64,000 bases of DNA from contig JAPTMU010000089.1 in assembly GCA_028583405.1 (NCBI GenBank), forward strand, positions 373,501 through 437,500, in the 5' to 3' direction. The notes beneath the pieces are model-generated. The model made no database searches. It saw only the letters and a program-made list of their open reading frames with translations, and had not been told where the DNA came from. Origin of the DNA: Pogonophryne albipinna. Its lineage: Eukaryota > Chordata > Actinopteri > Perciformes > Artedidraconidae. The position numbers and the translations under genes were made by a program. Shown in pieces: positions 47,609 to 59,136 of this stretch (within the stretch, counting starts at the first letter, position 1; each line of letters opens with the position of its first letter).

Positions 47609-48489
47609 CAGGGGCCTTTTATTGTGGCCAGCCTAAGGCACACCTGTGCAATAATCATGCTGTCTAATCAGCATCTTGATATGCCACACCTGTGAGGTGG
47701 GATGGATTATCTCGGCAAAGGAGAAGTGCTCACTATCAAAGATTTTTTCAGATTTGTGAACAATATTTGAGAGAAATGGTTATTTTGTGTATATAGAAAA
47801 TGTTTTAGATCTTTGAGTTCATCTCATGAAAAATGGGAGCAAAAACAAAAGTGTTGCGTTTATATTTTTGTTCAGTGTAGTTATAAAAAAACAAGAGAAT
47901 AAAGTAAACAGGTATAAAATACTATATGACAGTAAAAAAAAGTTGTTATTAATAAACAAGAATACAGTTTGAAAGGGAAGTGATTTGTAAAATATCCATA
48001 AAGAAAAATAAATCTGCTTCCAGTTCTGTTTCAAATGGGTGTTGAGAGATGTTTCCATAGATCTCTTAATGTTGCTCTCAAAGTGCACCAGATTGATGCA
48101 TTAACTTCAACATTTAAAAAAAGATCTTCCCGGGGGAGCATGCCCCCGGACCCTCCTAGAGGAGGTTGGGTCCCCCCCCCCCCCCCCCCCCCCCCCCCCA
48201 CACTTAAATCATGTCCACATAGGAAACTAAATACATTTGCACACATCTTGTGTCCATATCTTTCTGTTTTGGTGGTCATGCCACACCGTGCACGTGCATG
48301 CATGCGCGAGTCATGGTAAGATATCTGGATGAAGAGGTTGCTTTTTCTTTGCACAGCATGAAAGAAAGGCCAAATGAATGGGCTGTGATTTTAGTTTTTT
48401 TTAAGCAGAGGTCAATCATTTGTACGGCCCTCGGAGGATGTTGAAAAAAGTGAAATGGCCCTTGAGAGGAAAAAGGTTCCCCACCCCTG
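47609..48489. mobile_element. hAT element present only in duplication copy 2
   Basis: The ends CAGGGGCC (left) and, on the other strand, CAGGGGTGGGGAACC (right) are flanked by the 8-bp duplication GTCTAGTG at 47601-47608 and 48490-48497. Inside are the conserved repeat (47616-47880), a stretch at 47960-48180 shared with 10990-11215 (GGGGGAGCATGCCCCCGGAC), a C run at about 48174-48199, and hAT 3' sequence. It looks like a composite, internally rearranged element. Confidence 0.85.
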
Positions 48490-51400
48490 GTCTAGTGTCT
48501 CGGCCGACCTCACATGGAGGGGCAGAGTGTTATACAAGTGATATATTTGTATATATCTGAGACCCATAATATAAGCCTATAGAAATAGCATGATAGGAGC
48601 ACTTTAAAGTCAAATGTGTATTTGGTTTGACGCCTGAAATAATGTGATTAACAACATTTTAAGAAATGTTAACGTTAGACATACTTATATCCAATAAATA
48701 CCACACTTCTGAATTTTGAGAGTGTAGCGGCAGAAATCATATAGAAATAAAACCGATCATTAACTTAAAATAACACAGTCGCTGAGGAATCTTACGCACG
48801 GCAATGATCCAAGTCCAGACAAGAATCTCCGTTTGTGCATTTATTTCTATGGTCCAATATCATATACAAAAGCACAACGAACAGCTTTCATATCGATTCC
48901 TTTCCTTCAGCCCTTTTTTGTGGTTTTCCTTGTATCACCCTGGTTAAAAAACATGTGCCTACTAGTGCTCTGTCTCCAATATATACAATTACACCAGGTG
49001 CTCTAATCACCCAGTGCCCAAACATGCCTTCAAATAAAGGCATAAAAACTACTTTAACTCACTTCAATAACGTCACTAAATAATACACAAAAACAGCAAG
49101 AAATACATGTTTAACTATTAAATAATGTAAAGCAATATATAGCTCAAAGAGTGTCTTTAATTCATAATAACGTCATCACGCTGATCACGGAGAAACTCAT
49201 CTCCTCATTGGCTGTGATGTTAAACCATGTGACTGTGATGTAGTTCCTTTATAGCCTGATGCTAGCTTTTCACTTGTGTGAAAGAACAGGTATTGGATGA
49301 ACACAACTCAAAAAGAATGTGTAAATACGATAGGATAATCGTTTGAGGCATTTGAATAAGGAAATGTTACATATTATATATTTTAAATAAATAAACCCAC
49401 CACTGGGAAAGTTGAGGAATATAAATATCTCTGTGAACATCACACTGAACTTTTGTGTAACTTTATTAGTATTTTTCTAAGAGATCTCTGTTTAAAGTGA
49501 TTGTTGGTTGTATAACAAGAGTATTTTCCCTGTTTATCTTCCAGGTCCATGAGGGAATATTGTTAACCAACTCAACAAATGGCAGTGCATTCAGCCCCGT
49601 AATCCTGCATCCTGCATGGTTCGTTTCCTTCCATTTCTGTCCCTCAAATCTTTGGAAACAGTCAGACTTTTTAGCGTTAATCACCCCGACTGCATTCATC
49701 CACACTATTTCTCACCCATGTTCCCGGTAATACCTTACACTAGACTAAGTAATGCTCTAACACGTTGTTTTCTCATAAACCTAGTCTAAATAAACTGCAG
49801 TGAGTAACATTTCTAGCAGCAGGAAGATATTCCAAAAATCAATACCAAAGAAAGAAACACATGATGAGGGTTTTCAGTGTCTCACAGGCTGTTGTAGACA
49901 AAGAGTGCTGCAATAGCACTGAATGATATTATTGTTATTATCACATGTTTTTAATGTATCTAGTTTTAGAGTTTTGTTGGTTTTTTCGTGTTTTTATACC
50001 ACATTTTGCTGATTGTGTTTGCTGACACCTGACTATATGGACGGAGACAACATGAAGCTTTCAATCCTGAGGGGACTGACAACAACAAATACCCAACTCC
50101 AACACCTGGGCAGAGACAATACATTTACAATTGTGAATAATGTTTGATATCCTGTTTTACCTTAATGTTTGTTACTTGGGACGGTTGAAACACACGGGTT
50201 CTTCCCCTCTCATCCTCCTCTTCTTTGTCCTTCAGTGATCCATTGTTGCTGTGCTATTTGAAGGTTAATAGCCTCAAGCGTCTTTGAGTTTCTAGAAAAG
50301 CGCTATACAAGTATCCTGTATTATTAATTGAGTGCCACAGAGACGCGTCCTAAAACCCGGAAGTAAGTTAGGATTTGACCACTTCCGGTACCCTCGATAA
50401 AAACCAATGCAATTTCTCCACAGGATTTTGGAAAATAGCTGAAATAAGGTCTGTGGTTGAGACACATTTAAGAGTCGGATCACGTTTTGTTCTACGACAT
50501 TAAATCCATCAGCAGTGACCCCACTGGTGATTTTTGAAGAGTTGACGTGTCTGAAAAACGATGGTTGTTAACAAGTGGCTGAATAGGACTACAGAAGTTG
50601 TCGAGGCCGTTGTACGTCATTACGCCGAACACGTAAACACTCCTCTAAGTTTGTTTTTCCCCGTGTTCTGCTTGAAAGCAAGTACCTGCCTCCTGATAAC
50701 TGTTCAAACAAACGCTTCAACTTGTACCATTTTGAATCTGTATTTTTGAATATGGATCTTAAGTTGGCGTGACGTTAAAGCAGTGACCCTGCTGTAGTTC
50801 CTTTATAGCATAACGTTATGATGCGATCAGACGCGAATTCGCTCCGACGGCGCGCATGAAGCGGTGGACGCGGCGCGAATCACGCGATTGAGGCGATTGA
50901 AGGGGGCCAAGTCAAACGCGAGAGTTCAATTTTTTCACCTCGGGCGTCAAATTCACGTGACGCGTTCTCGCGGAAGCCAATCAGCGGTGAGGATCTCAGC
51001 CTGCCGTCACTGACGTTCAACCAGAAAACATCAGCCATTAGCTGTTAGCAGTTAGCACTCAGAGCTCACAGCTCCTCATATCTGTTCAGAAACTGTACAA
51101 AAGTTAAATAAGTACAAACCAGAGACTGTCTGTGTCATGGCGAATACAGTCGCTGGTTTATTTATGTCTGTAGGCCGTTGTTATGAGTGTGGAGTGAGCA
51201 TATACAACGTTAGCTTAGCCTGGTCGACTCAATCTCCATTTAGAAAACACGCATTTTAAAAGGTTTTTCGCCTGCCGTCTGTCTACAGACTTGTCAAGCA
51301 TTAATTCATGGTTTTTACTAACCGGTATCAGTATGTTGTTACGTCGGCATCATTTAGAAACCTGTATTACAATTTAATCACGGTAAAATATGTTCATTTT

Positions 51401-53704
51401 GTTGTAGTTGTAGCTCCCGAGCCAGCGCGTCTTGTTTGAATGATGCGAGTAAACACAGCTGGCAGCCGCGGTGAAACTCGAGCGACTAGAGCGATGCGAT
51501 AGGAGCGTTTAGAGCGAAGCGAATATTCGCATCGCGTCCGGTGTGAACGTAGCATTTTGCTTCTGGCGACTAGATTTATGATTCGAACATTATAAAAGTA
51601 GGGTAGACATGTGGATATTACCCGGCTGAACAAAACGTGATCCGTCTCTTCAATGTGTTTCAACCACAGACCTTATTTCCAGCTATTTTCCAAAACCCTA
51701 TGGAGAAATTGCATTGCTTTTTTGTTGAGGGAACCGGAAGGAGTTTACTTCCGGGTTTTAGGACGCGTCACTGTGGCACTCTATTGAGGAAACTCTCGGA
51801 AGAGCACCTTCAGCATAACATTACAGAAATACTAGAATATGCTATTCACGAAAAACTAATCTTATAATCTGTACATTTCTTTATACCAAAAATTATTCTA
51901 TAATTAGTTTCCTATATCCGTAATTAATCATTTCATTTTGTTATTGTTTTTATATATATATATGTCATTTTCCATCCTCCATGGAGAGCACCCCATAGTA
52001 AGCACATAATTTACTTACATTTTACCAGTAGACAGTCTCCATACATCACCGAAATATACAGTATATTAACCTATATTCCACCATAAGGCAATCTATGTTA
52101 ACCCTTTGATGGCCTTCTCCAGTTTCAGTCTACTTAAGAGACAAACTTGCACACTTCCACCTGGATGATGGTGTTTTTAAGCTGGACCTCCAGCAGCAGG
52201 GCGTCAGCTGGACCTCCAGCTGGTCTTGTTGACGTTTGGGGAGAATATCCGCAGCATCCCCATGTAGCTGCCCACCACCACCTTGTCTATTAAAGCAGTG
52301 GTTCCTGTAGTGGGAATTCCACACTTAATCACCTTCTGGTCAGAAAATAACAAATATACAAGCTTAAACCAAAGTTGTGTTATTTAATAAAGAGTTATAG
52401 CATTTAACAGAATCAATCCTATTTCCATCTGGAAAGGACAGATAACCTGTTCCACTGATGTAGCACAAGCATCTGACCAAGTTACACAGAAAAGCAATGA
52501 CTTTATACAGGAAGAAAGAGCAAAAGATGGGAGGGTGAACAGCCAATGAAATTCTACATTACAGGGTATTGAATATTCGTGGCTAGACAGGGGTTAAGTG
52601 ATATTAATTTTCCTGACAATGGTCACAGTGGCACCTTCGGTCTGTTGAATGATAACAAAAGGAAGCCAGTCTGTATTGAAGGTGGGAAGAAGCTTGGGAG
52701 TGATAGCCGTAGCTTACCTAAAACTGAAACTGGGTAAAAACCCAAGAAAGAATGTATATAATTGTAATTAAATTAGACTTAATGATACATTTACTACAAC
52801 AGTTCCCAACCTTTTTTGTCTCGTGTACCCCTTGAGCTGGTTTCCATTCTATAAGAACCCCCTCACTCATCTGTTATAATTCTCCTACATTTCTCCGTGT
52901 ATTAAACCCTTTGTGGTCGTGCTTAACCCAACTGCTCCTAAATGAAAATCACTTGTAAAACTCACATTCAATAAAAATGCATTTAAACTTGAAATGTACA
53001 TTTATTTTCACAGCAAAAATCACAGTGTATATTGTACTCTCTAAGAGTACATTTAACACCAGTCTCGGGTGTATATAGGTCCAAGAGTTTGGTGTTCTCT
53101 GAACACTGTCAAAAGAGTAAAATATAAACTCCAAATAAAGAGTTAGATTTGAACACTTTGGGAGTCAAAATATACTCTATAACTGGTACTTTTTTGACAC
53201 TGTTTGAGTGCTTTCCAACACGTGCAGTGTAAACCCAGAACCCTCAGAGAGTTCAAATGTACTCTTAGTCAGTCTTTTAGTGTCACTGTGCATTTGATTA
53301 TTCAACACTTTGAGAGAGAAAATACTCCATGGTCATTTTTCACACTGTGTCAGTGCTGTTTAGCTGATGTCCACCAAACAAACAATTTTGGGGTGAATCA
53401 TTAACACTTCAGGAAATAAAGTACACATCAGATTCTTGAAAACATGTTTATTTTCAAAAACGTGATTTTGATATGTTTTAAATATAACATCTAATCAGTA
53501 GCAACATCAAACAACCCACACAATACATTGGTCAGGTGAGCATTTGTACACTTGCTCATTAGGCCTCTTTAGCCTGGGGAAACACTTTAGAGGTCATCGT
53601 TCCAAAATCCTGTTACAACAAATGGACAACGTGGAATACCATACACTAGTGCTAATGTAACATGTTGAATTACTGTAACAGAGTATTCCTACACACTGGT
53701 ACTT

Positions 53705-53825
53705 CTTTTCCTCTAGTATAGGATCTGAGTACTTCTACTTTTACTCTAGTAAAGGATCTGAGTACTTCTACTTTTACTCTAGTAAAGGATCTGAGTACTT
53801 CTACTGAAGTACAAGATCTGAGTAC
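53705..53825. repeat. Minisatellite with copy number differing between duplicates
   Basis: Three units containing GGATCTGAGTACTTCTACTT and TTACTCTAGTAAA occur here, against one unit at the matching place in copy 1 (about 37410-37470). Confidence 0.85.
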
Positions 53826-54374
53826 TTTTCCCATCTCTGTAGTCATTACAATGAGAAAGAAAACAATGTTAACTTAGCATCTCCAAAACAAGGAGAAAGT
53901 TAAGTTGATAAATGGAAAAAAATGCTTAAAAGATTATATTAGAAGTTTTATTAAGAAATACTTCAAAAATAGAAGCTAAGACTCACAATAATTAAGAAAA
54001 GTATCTTGTTTTTTTATATTAAATGTGTTAGCCTACAGTATTTCTACAAAAATAAAAAATTTCATTAATACAGTACAACTTATTGCTTATGAGAAAGAAA
54101 AAGATGTCCCCCGTGGTGGAGGATGGTGGGCCGGACAAATATATTATATTATATATAATATATTTATATATTTGTACATATATATTTAAGAAGTACAATA
54201 TAAGCCGAGCACACATTTTATTTGTGGGCCGTATTCTATTCTACTTTTTTTATTTGCTGATGTTTGGAGACCCCTGATGTAGAGTCATCTCTGGGATGAA
54301 ACTGTCCCTGAGACACGTGTGCAGAGATGTGCTAAAAACACATGTTGTATTGAGAGCATCGTCACCTGGAGGGT

Positions 54375-54488
54375 CTATAACTTGTCCATGCCGAGCTGTT
54401 CTGGAGTCGAGACGCCGAGCTCTGACAGCGTGGGCTGCAGCTCCTGGATCAGGTACGGGTAGATCTCTTTGTGGGGTCCGGCTTTGTC
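54375..54488 (-). CDS. cox5a: Cytochrome c oxidase subunit 5A, terminal coding exon
   Basis: On the minus strand, after the acceptor CTCTGTGTCCTTCAG, the exon reads [20 protein letters not shown], then [17 protein letters not shown] and TAG. This matches the conserved C-terminus of COX5A ([12 protein letters not shown]; LGxSTPEELGxDK-like end). COX5A is a nuclear-encoded, matrix-side subunit of mitochondrial complex IV. The exon starts in phase 0, matching the end of the exon at 59426-59547. The coding part is 37 codons and a stop, with no defect. The 3' UTR runs leftward into the sequence shared with copy 1 of the segmental duplication. Confidence 0.93.
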   Translation of the reverse strand, partial: DKAGPHKEIYPYLIQELQPTLSELGVSTPEQLGMDKL

Positions 54489-54699
54489 CTGAAGGACACA
54501 GAGGAAATAACAAATGAAGAGGATTTTGTTATGGAGAACACCGCTTACACTACTTACAGCGATCAGCAATACATATGGACTGAAGCCCTCCTTTATGATT
54601 GGTTTAAAAAACAATTAGCATCTAGTAATCAAATAAACAACAAGTCTTTCCATTCACAACACATGGGAATACCACGGTGATAATATTGTTCTCTACTTC

Positions 54700-55400
54700 A
54701 ATCCATTATATTGCACCATAAGATTATTAAACACCTGGACTTTTTAAAGAACATCCATAAACATTCATCTGTTTGCATCTTGCTAATTATTTATCTAATA
54801 TAATATATTCCATTTGTTACGGAAACTTCGGAGCAGCAAAGCAGAAAGGATGGAAACTGGAATCAATGTAGTCAAACACTGAGATTTATTGAGAGTTTTA
54901 GATACGGCCGGAGAGCTTCACATAGTTTATCACACTACAACATGTGAGCCACCACGCGGAACTCTAAACACAAAGGAGAAACATCGATCTGTTATATCAG
55001 AGAGGAGGGACTTAGAAAGCCTGCCTAATGAGTGCCAGACACAGGAACAAAGACCCCTCAGTATTGCAATCCTTACCCTGAACCAAACTTCTCCCCACAG
55101 GAAGGCAGAGGACCTTTTTGACCTGTGTCCCCGGGCAAGTTGCGAGCAAGAGCATAATGCGACTTAACGAGAAGCATATGTTTGTAATAAGACAGGTTCT
55201 AAGGAAAAGCTGGGAAACTCAATACACAAAGTGATCAGATTAAAATATTCCCTCACACCATTTACTTGTATATCGACTCTTCTTGCACTATTTCTATTCT
55301 ATTTGTATTTACTTGCACATCTCAAATCATTCTCTCACACTATTTTATTTATCTTTCACTCAGAAATGTTCCTAACAGAGTGAATTGACCTAGAAGTCTC
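54700..55400 (+). mobile_element. LINE 3' tail interrupted by a solo LTR
   Basis: The sequence AGATTATTAAACACCTGGAC, then AAGAACATCCATAAACATTC, on the left and TTGCACTATTTCTATTC on the right correspond to the LINE tail at 55735-55893. The solo LTR at 54815-55257 separates the parts. Confidence 0.6.
54815..55257. mobile_element. Solo LTR
   Basis: 443 bp from TGTTACGGAAACTTCGG to TTCCCTCACA, with TG...CA ends, flanked by the 5-bp duplication CCATT at 54810-54814 and 55258-55262. It has no internal region and no second LTR in the window, so the usual origin is recombination between the LTRs of a full element. The family is different from the other LTRs here. Confidence 0.8.
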
Positions 55401-56015
55401 TCAGTGGGCACCTTGCTTCCCTTGTTGTCTCCTTAAGGAAACACTGGACCATCTTTTACGAAAGATACGTTTATGTATAAATATTCCATAGAGTATTATT
55501 TATTCAAAGCCGTTATATACAATGATACTAAATGGCTTTCATGCAACCAATTAGCTTCACACATTTATGAAACCCTCAAGAAACAACATGCTATGCACGG
55601 ACTCAAGTATCTAGATGCGCTTTTAGTCGCTTTGTAGTTTTCCCACAACAGAGGCACATCAAAAACACCCTCCGTCTCATCATAACGTCTCCCAGTGTCC
55701 TGACGAATTCTCCTTCACTACTTCCTTTAATCCCAGATCATTATGTTATTATACCAGAACAGCTTCATCCCACAGGCCATCAGACTGTTAAACACCTGAG
55801 CTTTTGAAAGAACATCCATAACATTCATCCGTTTGTATCTTATAGACTATTATTGCACTATTTCTATTGTATTTGTATTCTCTCGCACTCTTTACTACTT
55901 TTAAATCCAGGCTGAAGACTTTTCTTTTTGCCACTGCTTTTAATTGAACTATTCACATCTTAGCTTGTATTCATGTACCTGTGTTATTCATGTTTTATTA
56001 TCTTTTTAATGTTTC

Positions 56016-56412
56016 TGTTACGATCTCAGGCACTGATCCTCAGTGCCTGAGATCGTAACAGAAACATTGGACCCAATTGCAGACAGGGAGACAGAGGTAA
56101 AGTATTGTAAGATACTTTATTTTTCCATGACTGGCAAAAATGAACAAAAAGGTAACCACCAAAACTCTAGTCGAGATGACAAAAAACAGAGAACAAAAAA
56201 TGAAGACGCTCACGCAGTGAGGAATCAAAAACCTTTCATGAGTACCAGGAGCATAGACCTTACCATGACAATAGACCTGGGAAACTAACGACAGACATGC
56301 AAACACAGGGAAACGAGACCAGACAATATACAGGGAGGAAAACATGACAAGGAGAACGGAAAAACACCCACACCTAGACATAGTAACGTGACATGACATA
56401 ATAATCCTGACA
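56016..56412 (-). repeat. 3' LTR of element 2, with palindromic end
   Basis: Matches 58765-59136 except near its outer end, where a perfect palindrome (29-bp arms at 56008-56036 and 56040-56068, 3-base loop) adds 25 bp. Confidence 0.92.
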
Positions 56413-56447
56413 GAACCCCCCCCTCAAGGGACGGATACTAGACGTCC

Positions 56448-58745
56448 CTAAAAAAAAAAAAAATCCAAAACGTCCAGCAGGGTGGGTGGAGGGGGTCCGG
56501 AGGACGGGCCTTGACTGACAGCCCAGGGCACGGCAGAGGACCAGGAAGGGGTCTCGTGCGGACGGCCCGGGGGCAAGGCAGAGTTCAAAAAGGGGAACTC
56601 GGGCGGACGGCCCGGGGGCAAGGCAGAGTTCGAGGAGGGGGTCTCGGGTGGACGGCCCGGGGGCAAGGCAGAGTTCGAGGAGGGGGTCTCGGGCGGACGG
56701 CCCGGGGGCAAGGCAGAGTTCAAAAAGGGGGTCTCGGGCGGACGGCCCGGGGGCAAGGCAGAGTTCAAGGTGGAGCGAAGGCCACAGCAGGCGAACTCAG
56801 GGGGCCGAGCATGAGGGCGAAGGCAGCGGCAGGAAGAGTCAGGGGGCCGGGCCCGAGGGCGAGGACCGCGGCTCTCAGGGGGCCGGGCTCGAGGGCGAAG
56901 ACCGCGGCTCTCAGGGGGCCGGGCTCGAGGACGAAGACCAGACAGCTCCGGAGGCCAGGCAGGAAGGCGCTGACAGGACAGCGCCGGAGGCCGGGCAGGA
57001 CCCGGTGTCGGCCGGACAGGAACCGGAGCTGGTGGGACAGGCCTCGGCAGGATCCCCCACGGAAGAGGACCAGGAGTTGGCAGGACCCCCGGCGAGACAG
57101 GCGACGGCGGGGCCTCCAACGGAACAGGACAAGGGGTTGGCAGGACCCCCGGCAGAAGAGTTGTCGGCGGGACCCCCAGAGGAACAGGACACAGGGCCGG
57201 CAGGACCCCCGGCAGGAGAGCAGTCGGCGGGACCCCCATCGGGACTGGACGTGGAGCCGGCAGGACCCCCAGCGGAACCGCCAACGGCACAGGACATAGG
57301 GTTGGCAGGACCCCCGGCAGAAGAGTAGTCGGCGGGGCCTCCAACGGCACAGGACACAGGGTTGGCAGGACCCCCGGCAGGAGAGTAGTCGGCGGGACCC
57401 CCATTGGGACTGGACGTGGAGCCGGCAGGACCCCCAGCGGAACCGCCAACGGCACAGGACACAGGGTTGGCAGGACCCCCGGCAGAAGAGTAGTCGGCGG
57501 GGCCCCCAACGGCACTTCAGTAGGGACTTGAGTAGGGACTGGAGAGGGAACTCAAGAGGGGACTCGAGAGAGGGCTTGAGAGATGACTTGAAAGGGGACT
57601 CGAGAGGGAGCTGGAGATGTGGCTTGAGAAGGGACTTGAGAAGGGACTAGAGAAGGGACTAGAGAAGGGACTAGAGATGGGACTTGAGATTGGACTTGAG
57701 ATGGGACTAGAGTTGGTACCCGAGAAGTGACTAGAGAAGTGACTAGAGGTAGGACTGGAGAAGGGACTAGAGACGGGACTAGAGAAGTGACCTGAGGAGG
57801 GACTAGGGAAGGGACTAGAGGGGGAACTCGAGAAGAGACTAGAGAGGGGACCAGAGAAGGGACCAGAGAAGGGACTTGAGTTAGGACTCGAGAAGAGACT
57901 AGAGAAGGGACCAGAGATGGGACAAGAGATGGGACTATGGCAGCTGGGGCCAGAGCTAAGTCTGGAACCATGGCCGCTGGGGCCGGAACTGGGGCCGGTA
58001 CCATGGCTGCTGGGGCCAGAACTGGGGCTGGAACCATGGCTGCTGGGGACTGTACTGGGGCTGGAACTATGGCTGCTGGGGCCGGAACCATGGCTGCTGG
58101 GGCCAGAACTGGGGCCGGAACCATGGCTGCTGGGGCCAGAACTTGGGCTGGAACCATGGCTGCTGGGGCCTGTACTGAGGCTGGAACCATGGCTGCTGGG
58201 GACTGTACTGGGGCCGGAACCATGGCTGCTGGGGCCAGAACTGGGGCCGGAACCATGGCTGCTGGGGCCAGAACTGGGGCTGGAACCATGGCCGCTGGGG
58301 GCTGAACTGGTTCTGGAACCATGGCCCTTTGGGCTTGTGCTGCTAACCTGGCCTTGCGACTCCTTCTTTTAGGAGCTGTTTGGAGGCTCCGTGGACCTCC
58401 AAAAGCTAGACGAGTACCAGCGAATGGCTCCTGGACTGTAGCAAAAACTGGGGAAGAAGCAGGGGCTGACGCCAGACGGACCACACCGAGTGTGCGTGTG
58501 GTATCAAAAAGGGAATTGGGAGACCTGGGTCTAACAGGCATGGGAAAACAAACCGTAAGGTAATCCAAAAACCAGGCAGGTAAGAATTTAACCAAATCTT
58601 GATTCTCCATCGTAATCTTGCATGCATCTGCCAGAGCAGCCTCTCGCTGCTGAACCGTGACCGCTCCCATCCATCGATTAGCGCAGTTAGTCAAAGAGAA
58701 GGTATAATCCAATAGTTCCTGCTCAAAAGGATCTGCTGGGCCCAT
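56448..58745 (-). pseudogene. Proline-rich repeat protein of LTR element 2, one in-frame stop
   Basis: The frame starts at the ATG at 58745 (MGPADPFEQELLDYTFSL), 20 bp from the 5' LTR. The N-terminal domain has MENQDLVKFLPAWFLDYL, comparable to RPWLRELLPEWVEDFF of element 1. Then come GTRLAFGGPRSLQTAPKRRS, AAMVPAPVLAP repeats, and SLVPSLVPSRV repeats to a TGA at 57552-57554. The same frame stays open for about 368 more codons, with PTTLLPGVLPTLCPVPLE repeats and a C-terminal ALPPGRPPETPF block. The TGA stands where neighbouring repeats have CGA (CTCAAG for CTCGAG on the plus strand), so a single CpG transition probably made it. The unbroken protein would be about 765 residues. Gag-like by position only; role unknown. 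Confidence 0.65.
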
Positions 58746-58764
58746 ATCTCTGGTCAGTTCGTAC

Positions 58765-59136
58765 TGTTACGATCTCAGGCACTTAGGATGTTGGACCCAA
58801 TTGCAGACAGGGAGACAGAGGTAAAGTATTGTAAGATACTTTATTTTTCCATGACTGGCAAAAATGAACAAAAAGGTAACCACCAAAACTCTAGTCGAGA
58901 TGACAAAAAACAGAGAACAAAAAATAAAGGCGCTCACGCAGTGAGGAATCAAAAACCTTTCATGAGTACCAGGAGCATAGACCTTACCATGACAATAGAC
59001 CAGGGAAACTAACGACAGACATGCAAACACAGGGAAACGAGACCAGACAATATACAGGGAGGAAAACATGACAAGGAGAACGGAAAAACACCCACACCTA
59101 GACATAGAAACGTGACATGACATAATAATCCTGACA
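58765..59136 (-). repeat. 5' LTR of element 2
   Basis: 372 bp, TG...CA ends on the minus strand, adjoining the GTTTC duplication. Confidence 0.93.

Larger units (their letters stand above)
47418..54374 (+). repeat. Segmental duplication, copy 2
   Basis: Matches 31723-39226 up to about 54362 (the base opposite the gap edge); the last 12 bases continue to the cox5a stop codon. Private to copy 2 are the hAT element at 47609-48489, a 1.2-kb deletion after the equivalent of 37759 (about 54110), two extra units of a minisatellite at about 53705-53825, and about 115 bp near 50745-50870. Copy 2 lacks the MITE of copy 1. Confidence 0.9.
56016..59136 (-). mobile_element. Non-autonomous LTR retrotransposon with proline-rich repeat ORF (element 2)
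   Basis: The LTRs are 56016-56412 (397 bp) and 58765-59136 (372 bp). On the minus strand they begin TGTCAGGATTATTATGTC and end GATCGTAACA. The target duplication is GTTTC at 56011-56015 and 59137-59141. A purine-rich tract (CTTGAGGGGGGGGTTC on the minus strand) precedes the 3' LTR. The inside holds one long proline-rich frame and no pol. The LTRs are nearly the same outside a 25-bp difference caused by a palindrome in the left one, so the insertion is fairly young. It lies in the cox5a intron, on the same strand as cox5a. Confidence 0.93.

Noticed and set aside
56511..57328. Plus-strand Gly/Arg-rich frames of up to 262 codons
   Set aside because: Antisense of the element 2 ORF, open because the repeat unit is GC-rich.
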